Source: an uncultured bacterium
GTDB lineage: Bacteria > Planctomycetota > Phycisphaerae > Phycisphaerales > SM1A02
DNA: 44,304 nucleotides
Direction of reading: 5' to 3'
Assembly: GCA_903911205.1 (NCBI GenBank)
Contig: CAIWCL010000365.1
Location: forward strand, 1-44,304
Below are positions 8,305 to 16,749 of this stretch, piece after piece. The position numbers and the translations under genes are program-made. The first letter of the stretch is position 1. Each line of letters opens with the position of its first letter. Below the pieces are notes generated by a model. It had not been told where the DNA came from and made no database searches. It saw nothing but the letters and a program-made list of their open reading frames with translations.

Positions 8305-11184
8305 CTAGGCCCGTTTCTTCGTGACGCGCTCGCGAAGGTGACGGACGTACGGTTCAGCGATGGCTTCCGCAGCGCGATAGGGCGCGAGATATCCCGTCGC
8401 GTCTCCATCGACGGGCGGCCGATCCGCATCGGGGTGCATCGGGAGGGTGACGACGCTTTCCGGAAGGATGAGTTCGGTGACCGGTGTACCTGCCTCGATC
8501 AGCCGTCCGTCGCGGCGACGGAGTTCGCCCGGGGCGTTTTCAATGGCATGCTTCGCGAGAGCCGCAACGAGTTCCTGTTGCTTTGTCTCGCCAAGGGCTT
8601 TCCAGTCCGCACGGCCGCGGCACTTGGGGAAACCACTGCAGCCAAGCCATGGGCCGCGCTTTCCGTCGCGCACGTTGCACACGCGTCCGCACTTCGTGCA
8701 GACGATCTCCGGATCCTGCAACGGCGGAGGAGAGGGAAGGACGATGCGGTCCTTCTTGTCGAGTCGAACGACGAATTTCACCGTCGGGTAGTTCACACTC
8801 GAGATGTACTTCCCGAACTTGCCGCTTCGAAGCACCATCGCAGAGCCGTCGACCGGACAAACGAGGTCGAGCGCGACGTCTGAAACGGGTTCACCTTGTT
8901 CGTTCAGACGCGACGCAAAATCGCACTCGGGGTAACCCGAGCAAGAGAGGAACCAACGTCCGCCGCCGACTCGTTCTTTCGTGCGCTTTCCGCACTTTGG
9001 ACAGGCGTACTTCGTCCAACGCCAGAGTGGCACCTCGCGCATCCTCGTAAAGGATTCGTCGAGTGTGGTCCCCTCAAGCATGCTCTTGATTTCACTCAGA
9101 ATCGAGCGCCAATCTTCTTCATTCGCTTCGACGCGATCGAGCCGCTCTTCCATAAGGCGCGTGTACTCGTAGTCAAAGAGGAGCGGGAATCCGCCGATGA
9201 GCAGTGAGACGACGGCTTCGCCGAGCGCGGTCGCATGGAAGCGCCGACCCTTTTGTTCGACGTAGCCGCGCGCCTCAATTGTGTTGACGATCGATGCGTA
9301 GGTACTTGGTCGCCCAATCCCGCGAGATTCAAGCTCTTTGACGAGCGACGCTTCAGAAAATCGTGATGGCGGGGCACTGAACCGCTGCATCGCATCGATC
9401 GAAACGCCAGCGAGTTCCTGCTGCACCGTGAGCTTGGGGAACGTGGCCTCTTCGTCGTCTTCGGAGATATCTTCTACCAACTTGAGGTAGCCATCGAACA
9501 CCACGACACTGCCCGACGCGCGGACAACCGCGCCGGTCTTCGTATCACTGCGCTCGAAACGAACCGTCGTGAGGTCGTACTTCTTCTCCGCCATCTGGCA
9601 TGCGACAAATCGGCGCCAAATGAGTTCGTACAACTGGTACTGCTCTGAGGAAAGCGCACCACGAACGGACTCGGGAGATCGGAATGGATCTGTCGGACGA
9701 ATTGCTTCGTGCGCTTCTTGCGCGTCCTTTCCGGACGCGTAGAAATGCGGTTTCTCCGGGAGATACGCGTCACCAAAGCGCTTCTTCACGAGGTCGCGTG
9801 CTGCGTGAATTGCTTCACCGGCGATATGCGTCGAGTCGGTACGCATGTAGGTGATGAGACCGACGCGATCTCCACCGAGATCGACACCTTCGTAGAGTTG
9901 CTGCGCAATGCGCATCGTGCGATCGGTTGAAAAACCGAGTTCGCTCGACGCGGACATCTGCATCGTCGACGTCTTGAAGGGAGGCATCGGACGGCGCGAT
10001 TTTCGCTCCGTTTCGACGCTAGCGACGCGATAGGTGACACCCGTACCGAGCGTGCCGGTGACCGCGCGCGCAAAGCGGGCTGCGCCGCGGCCGTTCTTGT
10101 TCTCATTGATTGTGAACGAGACTCGTTCGAGTCCTGCGGCCTCAACGGCACTCTTCACTTCCGCGGAAAGATCGCGTGGCTCGCGTTCGTTGGCTGTCGC
10201 TTCGATCTTCAGCTCGCGACCACCGACCTCGACGAGTCGCGCCTCGATGATGCCTTGCTTCGAAAGAAACGCGAGGCGATCCTTTTGCGAGGGGCCTTTC
10301 GCGCGGTCCGTCCCGCGATCGGTACCGCGTTCATCGCGTCGTGCGAGGAAGTCTGCGATCGCCTTGGAAAACGCTGCGCGGCTTGCCAACTCTGGTGTGA
10401 GCCGCACCAAGACATCCCAAGACTCGCTCGGCACAAACTCGCGGATTTCTTGCTCGCGCTCCACCACAAGTCGCGCGGCGACGGTTTGCACGCGGCCTGC
10501 GCTCAATCCGCCTTGTCGCATCAGCCGCCACAAGAGCGGAGAGATGCCGTATCCGACGATACGATCGAGGATGCGTCGCGAATTCTGCGCGTTCACCCGC
10601 GACATGTTGATCGGACGCGGATGGGCGAAGGCTTCTCGAATGGCAGTCTTCGTAATCGCGTTGAAGACGACGCGCTTCGCTTCGAGCGGATCCACGTCGA
10701 GCACTTCCGCGATGTGCCATGAAATCGCCTCTCCCTCGCGGTCAAGGTCTGTTGCGAACCAGACGTCGGTTGCACCTTTCTTGAGTTTGCGGAGTTTTGC
10801 GACCGTATCACGACGATCAGATGTCACCACATACGTCGTGGCGAAGGTCTGCATGTCGACGCCGGGAATATCCATCGGCTTGGGTTCGGTCGACGCCGCC
10901 TTCTTCTCGCCCTTCACCCGCTTGGTGACCTTTTTCTTCGCGGGTTCGCCACCCTCGGAATCAGCAGAGGCTTTCGAGGCCTTCTCAGGAAGGTCACGGA
11001 CGTGCCCCTTTGAAGCTTCGACCACGTAGGTCCCGAGCTCTTTCAGGTACTTCTCGATGGTCTTCGCCTTCGCGGGGCTCTCGACGATGACGAGGTGCGT
11101 TCCCTCCGCGATCTCCGCGACAGACTCGCCGCCGTCAGAGGAGGCGCGTGGAGTTCGAACGGATTTGGACTTCTTCGCTGCCAT
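8305..11184 (-). CDS. topA: DNA topoisomerase I (type IA)
   Basis: 959 residues from the ATG at 11184; an upstream in-frame extension to 11271 has no family similarity and was rejected. The TOPRIM domain shows VIVESPAKAKTI (about 31-42) and ATDLDREGEAISWH (about 150-165), with a Lys/Glu-rich insertion between them (about 80-125). The core has the active-site tyrosine in GLITYMRTDST (Tyr446). The C-terminus carries zinc ribbons, two of them clear: CPKC...CSGYPEC (about 723-755) and CTKC...CSGFPKC (about 822-850), with a CPVDG segment between. The enzyme relaxes negatively supercoiled DNA through single-strand passage. It lies between miaA and the FtsK-like gene in the same direction, with 233 bp on the miaA side, so it may have its own promoter. 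Confidence 0.97.
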   Translation of the reverse strand: MAAKKSKSVRTPRASSDGGESVAEIAEGTHLVIVESPAKAKTIEKYLKELGTYVVEASKGHVRDLPEKASKASADSEGGEPAKKKVTKRVKGEKKAASTEPKPMDIPGVDMQTFATTYVVTSDRRDTVAKLRKLKKGATDVWFATDLDREGEAISWHIAEVLDVDPLEAKRVVFNAITKTAIREAFAHPRPINMSRVNAQNSRRILDRIVGYGISPLLWRLMRQGGLSAGRVQTVAARLVVEREQEIREFVPSESWDVLVRLTPELASRAAFSKAIADFLARRDERGTDRGTDRAKGPSQKDRLAFLSKQGIIEARLVEVGGRELKIEATANEREPRDLSAEVKSAVEAAGLERVSFTINENKNGRGAARFARAVTGTLGTGVTYRVASVETERKSRRPMPPFKTSTMQMSASSELGFSTDRTMRIAQQLYEGVDLGGDRVGLITYMRTDSTHIAGEAIHAARDLVKKRFGDAYLPEKPHFYASGKDAQEAHEAIRPTDPFRSPESVRGALSSEQYQLYELIWRRFVACQMAEKKYDLTTVRFERSDTKTGAVVRASGSVVVFDGYLKLVEDISEDDEEATFPKLTVQQELAGVSIDAMQRFSAPPSRFSEASLVKELESRGIGRPSTYASIVNTIEARGYVEQKGRRFHATALGEAVVSLLIGGFPLLFDYEYTRLMEERLDRVEANEEDWRSILSEIKSMLEGTTLDESFTRMREVPLWRWTKYACPKCGKRTKERVGGGRWFLSCSGYPECDFASRLNEQGEPVSDVALDLVCPVDGSAMVLRSGKFGKYISSVNYPTVKFVVRLDKKDRIVLPSPPPLQDPEIVCTKCGRVCNVRDGKRGPWLGCSGFPKCRGRADWKALGETKQQELVAALAKHAIENAPGELRRRDGRLIEAGTPVTELILPESVVTLPMHPDADRPPVDGDATGYLAPYRAAEAIAEPYVRHLRERVTKKRA

Positions 11185-11417
11185 CGGTGGTGGTGTCCGG
11201 TCCCGACGAGTATCGCCGGCGTTGATTGGACAACATCGGTCCAACCCGAGTTGGGGGAATAAAGGAAGCACGGGGTGAAAGTCAAGCAGCGAAGGACAGG
11301 AAATCCCGTCAGACTCGCGCTTGCATCAACGTCGGAATCGCGCTACGCGCACGCGCACGACGCGCGTGGGCGCGGGACGTGGCGAGCGATCCTCAGGAAC
11401 CTGAGACGCGATAAGCC

Positions 11418-12371
11418 TTACGACGCAGAGAGCTTCTCGATGACCCGCACGACAAGTGCATCCACAGAAATCTCCCCCGTACATTCGATGGTGAGACTCG
11501 GTTTGAGCGCACGAAATCGCTTGAGCCATGTTCGTTGCTGTTTGGCCAGTCTCCGTGAGCGAATCTTCGTGCTCTCTGCAGCCTCTTCAAGGTCGCGCGG
11601 ATGCGGCGCGCGTGTGCCGTCACCGATCGCACGAACAAGTTCCTCATACCCGCACGCAGCGCGTGCTTGCGCACACAGCGGTCCGCGCTGAAGGAGGCTC
11701 GCAACTTCTTCGACGAAACCTTCTTCGAACATGCGACGCACGCGCGCATTGATGCGACGATTGATCGCTTCGACCGGCCAATCGAGGATGACTGTGAAAA
11801 GGTCGTCACGACGTGGCGTCACGCCCGTGTCATCCCAGGTCGTGCGCCGATTCGACGCGGTATCACCAGTCGTGTGTGCGATTTCAAGCGCCCGTGTAAT
11901 GCGACGTCGATCGTTTGGGTGAAGACGCGCCGCTGCGATAGGGTCGCTTGCCGCAAGTCGCGCATGGAGTTCCGCGCTCTCGATTCGTTCGAGTTCCGCG
12001 CGAAAGAGGGGGTCTGCCGCCGGCGCCTCGTCCAACCCCTCAAGGAATGCGCGGATATAGAGGTTGGTTCCGCCGACAAGAATCGGTGTCTTGCCTCGCG
12101 CAAGGATATCGGCAACCGCAGCATCGGCGATCGCAAGCCACTGGGCGACGGTGAATCCTTCGTCTGTTGCCTCGACGAGGTCGATCGCGTGGTGGGGAAC
12201 TTCCGCGCGTTCCGCCGCTGTTGGCTTGGCGGTGCCAATACTCATGCCGCGGTACACCTGCATCGAGTCGGCGCTGACAAGTTCGCCACCAAGGCTGCGC
12301 GCCAGGCCCATCGCAAGGTCGCTTTTGCCGCCAGCGGTGGGGCCGAGGATGACGATGACGCGCGGTTTCAT
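11418..12371 (-). CDS. miaA: tRNA dimethylallyltransferase MiaA
   Basis: 317 residues, normal length. The P-loop GPTAGGKS is at residues 10-17, followed by SADSMQVYRGMSIGTAKP, the HHAIDL segment and GGTNLYIRAFLEG, all hallmarks of MiaA. It transfers a dimethylallyl group to N6 of A37 in tRNAs that read codons starting with U. The ATG at 12371 is the only start that keeps the P-loop at the usual distance. It sits 138 bp downstream of pgk on the same strand, with an 11-bp tandem repeat just before its start codon and no clear ribosome site. Confidence 0.97.
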   Translation of the reverse strand: MKPRVIVILGPTAGGKSDLAMGLARSLGGELVSADSMQVYRGMSIGTAKPTAAERAEVPHHAIDLVEATDEGFTVAQWLAIADAAVADILARGKTPILVGGTNLYIRAFLEGLDEAPAADPLFRAELERIESAELHARLAASDPIAAARLHPNDRRRITRALEIAHTTGDTASNRRTTWDDTGVTPRRDDLFTVILDWPVEAINRRINARVRRMFEEGFVEEVASLLQRGPLCAQARAACGYEELVRAIGDGTRAPHPRDLEEAAESTKIRSRRLAKQQRTWLKRFRALKPSLTIECTGEISVDALVVRVIEKLSAS

Positions 12372-12380
12372 ACGGGGTTC

Positions 12381-12416
12381 ATGCCCTCGTCATGCCCTAG
12401 TGATGCCCTAGTGATG
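12381..12416. repeat. 11-bp tandem repeat between pgk and miaA
   Basis: ATGCCCTCGTC at 12381 is followed by two copies of ATGCCCTAGTG (12392 and 12403) and a partial copy. The array begins 10 nt upstream of the miaA start codon (minus strand), where a leader or ribosome site would be expected. Confidence 0.85.
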
Positions 12417-12509
12417 CCACGTACATTCCGAGTTGAAGTTCATTTCCAAACAACTTCGCGTCGAGCGATGCATGCGGTGATGAAGAGGTGTTCGGTCGGG
12501 TCGAGAAAG

Positions 12510-13730
12510 TTAGGCATCATCGAGCGCGTCGAGACAAATCAGATGCTTCCCTTCGAGGACTTCGAGACTTGCGCCGCCGCCTGTCGACACGTGCGAGAAT
12601 CGTTCGGCGAAACCAAGTTCTTCGACAGCCGCTGCGGTGTCGCCGCCACCTGCGATCGTGATCGCGCCCTTCGCAGTCGCGTCGGCGCATGCTTGAGCGA
12701 CCGCGCGCGTTCCTGCATCGAAGGGGGGCATTTCAAAGACGCCCATTGGGCCGTTCCACACGACGGTGCGGCTCTCGCGCACAGCCTGCGCGAACGCGTC
12801 GCGCGTCGCGGGTCCGATGTCGAGCCCCATCAGTCCGTCCGGAATGGCACCTGTGACAATGGTCGTGGGCGCATTCGCTTCGAACTTCGCGGCACACACA
12901 TGGTCGCTCGGTACAAGGAACTGGCAACCGCGCGCCTTCGCCTTCGCAAGCAACTCGCCTGCGAGTTCTACCCGATCGGCTTCAACGCGACTGGAGCCCG
13001 TCGCGACGCCTTGTGCGCGAAGAAACGTGTACGCCATGGCGCCGCCGATGACGATTCGGTCGACCTTCGTCATGAGGTTTTCGATCGCGAGGATCTTGTC
13101 GGAAACCTTTGCGCCGCCGAGAATCGCCGTAAAGGGCCGCTCTGCTGCCGCAATGCGACCATAGAGATATTCCAGTTCAGCGGCGAGCAGAAACCCTGCA
13201 ACGCTCGCGCAACCGCGCGCGCGCATCGCGAGCGGAAGGGCGTGCATCGACGCATCGGCGCGATGGCTCGTTCCAAAGGCGTCGTTCACGTACAGATCGC
13301 AGAAGGAAGCAAGTTTTTCCGCAAACGAAGCATCGCCTTTCTTCTCGCCCTTCGCGAAGCGAAGATTTTCAAGCAGCACAACGCCACCCGCAGGCATGGC
13401 CGCAATCGCCGCGCGCGCGGTGTCGTCCGTGCAATCGTTCGACGGGAATTGGACTCCGTGCGGCGCGTCGGCACCAAGTAACTCGGCCAGTCGCCGAGCG
13501 ACCGGCGCGAGCGAGTATTCCGCTTCGTGTCCCTTACCTTCCGGCCGACCAAGATGGCTCGCGAGGACCGCGCGGCCGCCACGGGAGAGCACCGAGCGAA
13601 TGGTGGGAAGGCTCGCCCGAATGCGGCGATCGTCGGTGATGACTCCGCCGTCCATCGGGACGTTGAAATCCACGCGAATGAAGACCCTCCGACCGTCGAC
13701 CGACACCGACTCGATGCGCTTCTTGTTCAT
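12510..13730 (-). CDS. pgk: Phosphoglycerate kinase
   Basis: 406 residues, normal length. The N-terminal RVFIRVDFNVPMDGG and ASHLGRPEGK segments, the central NDAFGTSHRADAS segment and the C-terminal AITIAGGGDTAAAVE nucleotide-binding stretch identify the enzyme. It transfers the acyl phosphate of 1,3-bisphosphoglycerate to ADP in glycolysis, and works in reverse in gluconeogenesis. It is first of a minus-strand series with miaA and topA. A TATAGT ends 8 nt before the ATG, so the transcript may be leaderless. It diverges from the TlpA-like gene across 198 bp. Confidence 0.98.
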   Translation of the reverse strand: MNKKRIESVSVDGRRVFIRVDFNVPMDGGVITDDRRIRASLPTIRSVLSRGGRAVLASHLGRPEGKGHEAEYSLAPVARRLAELLGADAPHGVQFPSNDCTDDTARAAIAAMPAGGVVLLENLRFAKGEKKGDASFAEKLASFCDLYVNDAFGTSHRADASMHALPLAMRARGCASVAGFLLAAELEYLYGRIAAAERPFTAILGGAKVSDKILAIENLMTKVDRIVIGGAMAYTFLRAQGVATGSSRVEADRVELAGELLAKAKARGCQFLVPSDHVCAAKFEANAPTTIVTGAIPDGLMGLDIGPATRDAFAQAVRESRTVVWNGPMGVFEMPPFDAGTRAVAQACADATAKGAITIAGGGDTAAAVEELGFAERFSHVSTGGGASLEVLEGKHLICLDALDDA

Positions 13731-13738
13731 GGGGGCGC

Positions 13739-13744
13739 ACTATA
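13739..13744 (-). promoter_or_regulatory. -10-like TATAGT 8 nt before pgk ATG
   Basis: Minus-strand TATAGT differs from TATAAT at one position. It is followed by 8 nt (GCGCCCCC) and the pgk ATG at 13730. Transcription starting 6-8 nt downstream of the hexamer would give a leader of 0-2 nt. No good -35 is seen. Confidence 0.5.
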
Positions 13745-13928
13745 CGGACCGATGGCAGAGAGGGGACACCGCGCGGTACGGGGCAACTCGCACAGATCCC
13801 TGAAAGAAAGCGCAATCGCGGTGCGTCCGGCCCGGTATCATCGTCCCCTCGCCGAGCGACCGCCTTTCACGTCTCGCGTCTTTACTTCCGCCGAGTCGTC
13901 GGCCCTCCCGAACCATCAGGAGCACTTC

Positions 13929-15023
13929 ATGAGCCTTCCCTTCGATCTCCGCCTTCTCGCTGTCCCCGCCATCGTCGCATCTGCCGCGCTCACCGCTTCC
14001 GCGGTTGCGCAGGAAGAAGCACTCAAAGTTGGCTCGTCGGCGCCAGCAATTACCGTCGATTGGGTGCAGGGTAACGTGGCCGACACGAGCGACGCCTCGA
14101 AGACCTACGTCGTCGAGTTCTGGGCAACGTGGTGCGGCCCGTGCATGCGCTCGATTCCGCACCTCAACGAGTTGCACACGAAGTACAAGTCGAAGGGCTT
14201 GGTCATCATGGGCATCTCTGACGAGCCGATGGGCACCGTGAAGCCGTTCGTGTCGAAGAAGGGGGGCGCGATGAGCTACCCCGTCGCCGTCGACAAAGAC
14301 AATCAGATGAAGCGCAATTGGATGGAAGCCGCGAAGCAGAACGGCATTCCGTGCGCGTTTGTTGTGAAGGAATCGAAGATCGCGTGGATCGGCAATCCGC
14401 TCGATCCGAACTTTGACAAGGTCGTCCTCGGCACCCTCAGTGGGCGCTACAACCCGACGCTCTCGAAGAAGGCCGAGCCTATTCTGAAGGCTGCGAAAGA
14501 TGCAGTGCGCGTGAAGAATTTCCAAGACGCGTACAAGCACTACAACTCGCTCTGGATGCTCGATATGAAGTTCTTCGGTGACGTCGCGGTGCTCAAGTAC
14601 AAGACGATGCTCGTCGATGCCAAGGATCCAGCGGGCGCCGAAAAGTGGGGGCGAGAAGTTGTGATGTCCGCAAAGAACTCGAAGGATGGCGTGACCCTCC
14701 GCGAGTTCACGGAGGTGATTCTCAACGACAGTGCGATCGACGACCGCGATTACAAGATGGCACTTGCAAGCGCCTTGGCGTTGGACGAAGTGAATTCGTC
14801 GGCCTCGAACCGTGCCCTCCTTGCTGAGGTGTACTCGCGCCAAGGCAACCTCGCCAAGGCAGCCGAAGTGCAGTACGAGGCTTGGATGAAGGCAGACCCG
14901 TCAGAGAAGGCTGATTTCAAGCGTGTTCTTGACGGCTACAAGAAGTCCGCCGCGAAGGCAGGCACAGCGAAGCCGGCCGAGAAGGCGAGCGACAAGTCGT
15001 CCGACGCGCCAGCTGCCGAGTAA
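13929..15023 (+). CDS. Secreted TlpA/ResA-like thioredoxin with helical C-terminal extension
   Basis: 364 residues. The ATG at 13929 has AGGAG (13918-13922) 6 nt upstream; an in-frame reading that begins at 13527 runs through the pgk promoter region and was rejected. A signal peptide (about 1-27, ending ASAVAQ) is followed by a redoxin domain with EFWATWCGPC (Cys69/Cys72), GISDEP and the cis-proline region NGIPCAFVV. After residue 180 comes a helical, TPR-like region (QDAYKHYNSLWML; repeated alanine-rich helices) and a Lys/Ala/Ser-rich tail. The domain is typical of thiol-disulfide reductases outside the cytoplasmic membrane. The substrate is unknown. It stands alone, diverging from pgk and preceding rpe by 58 bp. 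Confidence 0.88.
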   Translation: MSLPFDLRLLAVPAIVASAALTASAVAQEEALKVGSSAPAITVDWVQGNVADTSDASKTYVVEFWATWCGPCMRSIPHLNELHTKYKSKGLVIMGISDEPMGTVKPFVSKKGGAMSYPVAVDKDNQMKRNWMEAAKQNGIPCAFVVKESKIAWIGNPLDPNFDKVVLGTLSGRYNPTLSKKAEPILKAAKDAVRVKNFQDAYKHYNSLWMLDMKFFGDVAVLKYKTMLVDAKDPAGAEKWGREVVMSAKNSKDGVTLREFTEVILNDSAIDDRDYKMALASALALDEVNSSASNRALLAEVYSRQGNLAKAAEVQYEAWMKADPSEKADFKRVLDGYKKSAAKAGTAKPAEKASDKSSDAPAAE

Positions 15024-15069
15024 TCGCGCAGGCGCGTCGTGCGCCCTCGCGCCGCGAGCTTTCGTGCGA

Positions 15070-15075
15070 TACGCT
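15070..15075 (+). promoter_or_regulatory. -10-like TACGCT 6 nt before rpe ATG
   Basis: TACGCT, identical to the hexamer before the FtsK-like gene, ends 6 nt before the ATG at 15082. No ribosome-binding sequence is present. The -35 region is GC-rich and gives no match. Confidence 0.35.
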
Positions 15076-15081
15076 CGCGGC

Positions 15082-15801
15082 ATGGCGGCTCTCGACAATC
15101 ATGCATCCACTCGAACGGCTCCCCTTGCTGGGAGCCGTTCGCTTTCACGCTTCGCCCCCGGAACCCTTCTCGTCGCGCCGTCGATCCTCTCCGCGGATTT
15201 CGCGCGGCTTTCCGAGGATTGCCGCGCCGCGCTCGCCGCAGGGGGCGACCTGCTCCATGTCGACATCATGGATGGTCACTTCGTCCCAAATCTTTCGATG
15301 GGGCCTGCCGTCTGCGACGCAGTGCATCGCGCACTTCCCGATGTCGTGCTTGACGTCCATCTGATGGTCACCGAACCCGCGGCGTACATCGAGCCGTTTG
15401 CGAAGGCGGGTGCCGGGAACATCACCTTTCACGTCGAGGCTGTGAGTGATCCCCGTCCCCTCATCGATCAGATTCGCGCCCTCGGCATGACCGCCGGACT
15501 CGCAATCAATCCCGATACGCCCGCGAGTCGAATCATGCCGTTCCTCAGCCTGATCGACCTCGCGCTCGTGATGAGCGTGCACCCTGGTTTTTCAGGACAG
15601 AAGTTCATCGATGCGGTGTTGCCGAAGACGCGCGCGATCCGCGACGCGGCTGGCCCACATCTTTGGGTTGAGATGGATGGTGGCGTCGGACCGGACAGCG
15701 CACCGCGGTGTCGATCGCACGGCGCGAATCTCCTTGTTGCCGCGAGTGCGATTTTCGGGAAGTCCGACTATTCCGCTGCGATCGCTGCGCTGCGCGAATG
15801 A
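15082..15801 (+). CDS. rpe: Ribulose-phosphate 3-epimerase
   Basis: 239 residues from the ATG at 15082. An in-frame extension to 14923 overlaps the previous gene and has no similarity, so the shorter form is chosen. The TIM barrel shows LLHVDIMDGHFVPN, DVHLMV, MSVHPGFSGQKF and VEMDGGV, covering the metal ligands and catalytic aspartates. It interconverts ribulose 5-phosphate and xylulose 5-phosphate in the pentose phosphate pathway. The usual VAGSAIF phosphate loop reads VAASAIF here, a Gly-to-Ala change next to the phosphate site. The first 20-25 residues before VAPSILSADF are an extra N-terminal extension. Confidence 0.95.
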   Translation: MAALDNHASTRTAPLAGSRSLSRFAPGTLLVAPSILSADFARLSEDCRAALAAGGDLLHVDIMDGHFVPNLSMGPAVCDAVHRALPDVVLDVHLMVTEPAAYIEPFAKAGAGNITFHVEAVSDPRPLIDQIRALGMTAGLAINPDTPASRIMPFLSLIDLALVMSVHPGFSGQKFIDAVLPKTRAIRDAAGPHLWVEMDGGVGPDSAPRCRSHGANLLVAASAIFGKSDYSAAIAALRE

Positions 15802-15829
15802 GTCGCCGTCGTCGAACAGCACGGCCAAC

Positions 15830-15868
15830 TTTCGCGAGGATGAAGTTTCGCGGGGATGAAGTTTCGCG
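15830..15868. repeat. 16-bp tandem repeat between rpe and accD
   Basis: TTTCGCGAGGATGAAG (15830-15845) and TTTCGCGGGGATGAAG (15846-15861) are followed by a third TTTCGCG (15862-15868). The array begins 28 bp after the rpe stop and ends just before the accD promoter hexamer. Confidence 0.85.
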
Positions 15869-15896
15869 CGCCGCGCTAGACGCGCATTGTTTCCGC

Positions 15897-15902
15897 TACA
15901 CT
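15897..15902 (+). promoter_or_regulatory. -10-like TACACT 7 nt before accD GTG
   Basis: TACACT is followed by CCGCCCC and the GTG at 15910. There is no Shine-Dalgarno sequence, so a leaderless start is likely. Confidence 0.4.
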
Positions 15903-15909
15903 CCGCCCC

Positions 15910-16749
15910 GTGGCTGAGACGACTTGGACGCAGACCGACCTCGCGCAAACCCCGAAAAAGGGCGTTCCCGAAGGCCTTTGGATGAAGTGTCCCTCTTGCG
16001 AGGAGACACTCTTCAAGAAGGCCGTCGAGTCGAACCTCTGGGTATGCCCTAAATGCCAGCACCACATGCGTGTCTCCGCGCGGCAGCGTGTGGAGCAACT
16101 GCTCGACCCGGGTACGTTCGAAGAGATTGACACACATCTCGTCGCAATCGATCCGTTGCACTTCGTCGACACAAAGCCGTATCCCGCGCGCATCGCTGAT
16201 ACGCGTAAGAAGACTGGTGAACGCGATGCGCTTCTCTCTGGTTTCGGCTTCGTGAAAGGGCGTCGCGTTGTCGTCGCCGTGATGGATTTCACCTTCCTTG
16301 GCGGATCGATGGGTTCCGTCGTTGGAGAGAAAATCACGCGCGCGATTGAAGCCGGCATCGACCACAATGTTCCGGTTGTGACGGTTGCCTGCTCCGGCGG
16401 CGCACGCATGCACGAGTCCGGTTTCTCGCTTATGCAAATGGCGAAAACAAGTGCGGCACTCGCGCGGCTCGACGAGGCGAAGGGGCTTTACATCTCTGTG
16501 CTTGCAGATCCGACGACGGGCGGAGTGACCGCAAGTTTCGCGATGCTGGGAGACGTGATTTTCGCAGAGCCGAAGGCATTGATCGGCTTTGCTGGACCGC
16601 GCGTCATCAAGCAGACGATTCGCCAAGATCTTCCCGAGGGCTTCCAAACGTCGGAGTTCCTGCTTGAATCAGGATTCCTCGACCGGATCGTGCATCGCAA
16701 AGATCTGCGCTCCGAGATCGCGCGCGTGATTGACTATGCAGGACGTTGA
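15910..16749 (+). CDS. accD: Acetyl-CoA carboxylase carboxyltransferase subunit beta
   Basis: 279 residues, normal length. An N-terminal zinc finger has Cys27, Cys30 (CPSC), Cys46 and Cys49 (CPKC); the carboxyltransferase domain shows MDFTFLGGSMGSVVGEK, CSGGARMHES, DPTTGGVTASFAMLGD and AEPKALIGFAGPRVI. With AccA it transfers the carboxyl group from biotin to acetyl-CoA, giving malonyl-CoA for fatty acid synthesis. The GTG at 15910 is preceded by a -10-like hexamer rather than a ribosome site. The 3' end overlaps the lnt start by 14 nt, so the two are probably co-transcribed. No accA lies in the window. Confidence 0.97.
   Translation: MAETTWTQTDLAQTPKKGVPEGLWMKCPSCEETLFKKAVESNLWVCPKCQHHMRVSARQRVEQLLDPGTFEEIDTHLVAIDPLHFVDTKPYPARIADTRKKTGERDALLSGFGFVKGRRVVVAVMDFTFLGGSMGSVVGEKITRAIEAGIDHNVPVVTVACSGGARMHESGFSLMQMAKTSAALARLDEAKGLYISVLADPTTGGVTASFAMLGDVIFAEPKALIGFAGPRVIKQTIRQDLPEGFQTSEFLLESGFLDRIVHRKDLRSEIARVIDYAGR

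Noticed and set aside
7186-8883. 565-codon plus-strand open frame
   Set aside because: It lies antisense to the FtsK-like and topA genes, has no recognisable domain and no promoter or ribosome site. Long antisense frames are common in GC-rich coding DNA.
11601-13481. 626-codon plus-strand open frame
   Set aside because: It crosses miaA and pgk in antisense and is rich in Arg, Cys and His with no domain. Shadow of the real genes.
13740-14843. 367-codon minus-strand frame
   Set aside because: Antisense to the TlpA-like gene, which has a ribosome site, signal peptide and CGPC motif.
15592-16647. 351-codon minus-strand frame
   Set aside because: Antisense to accD, whose family motifs are complete.
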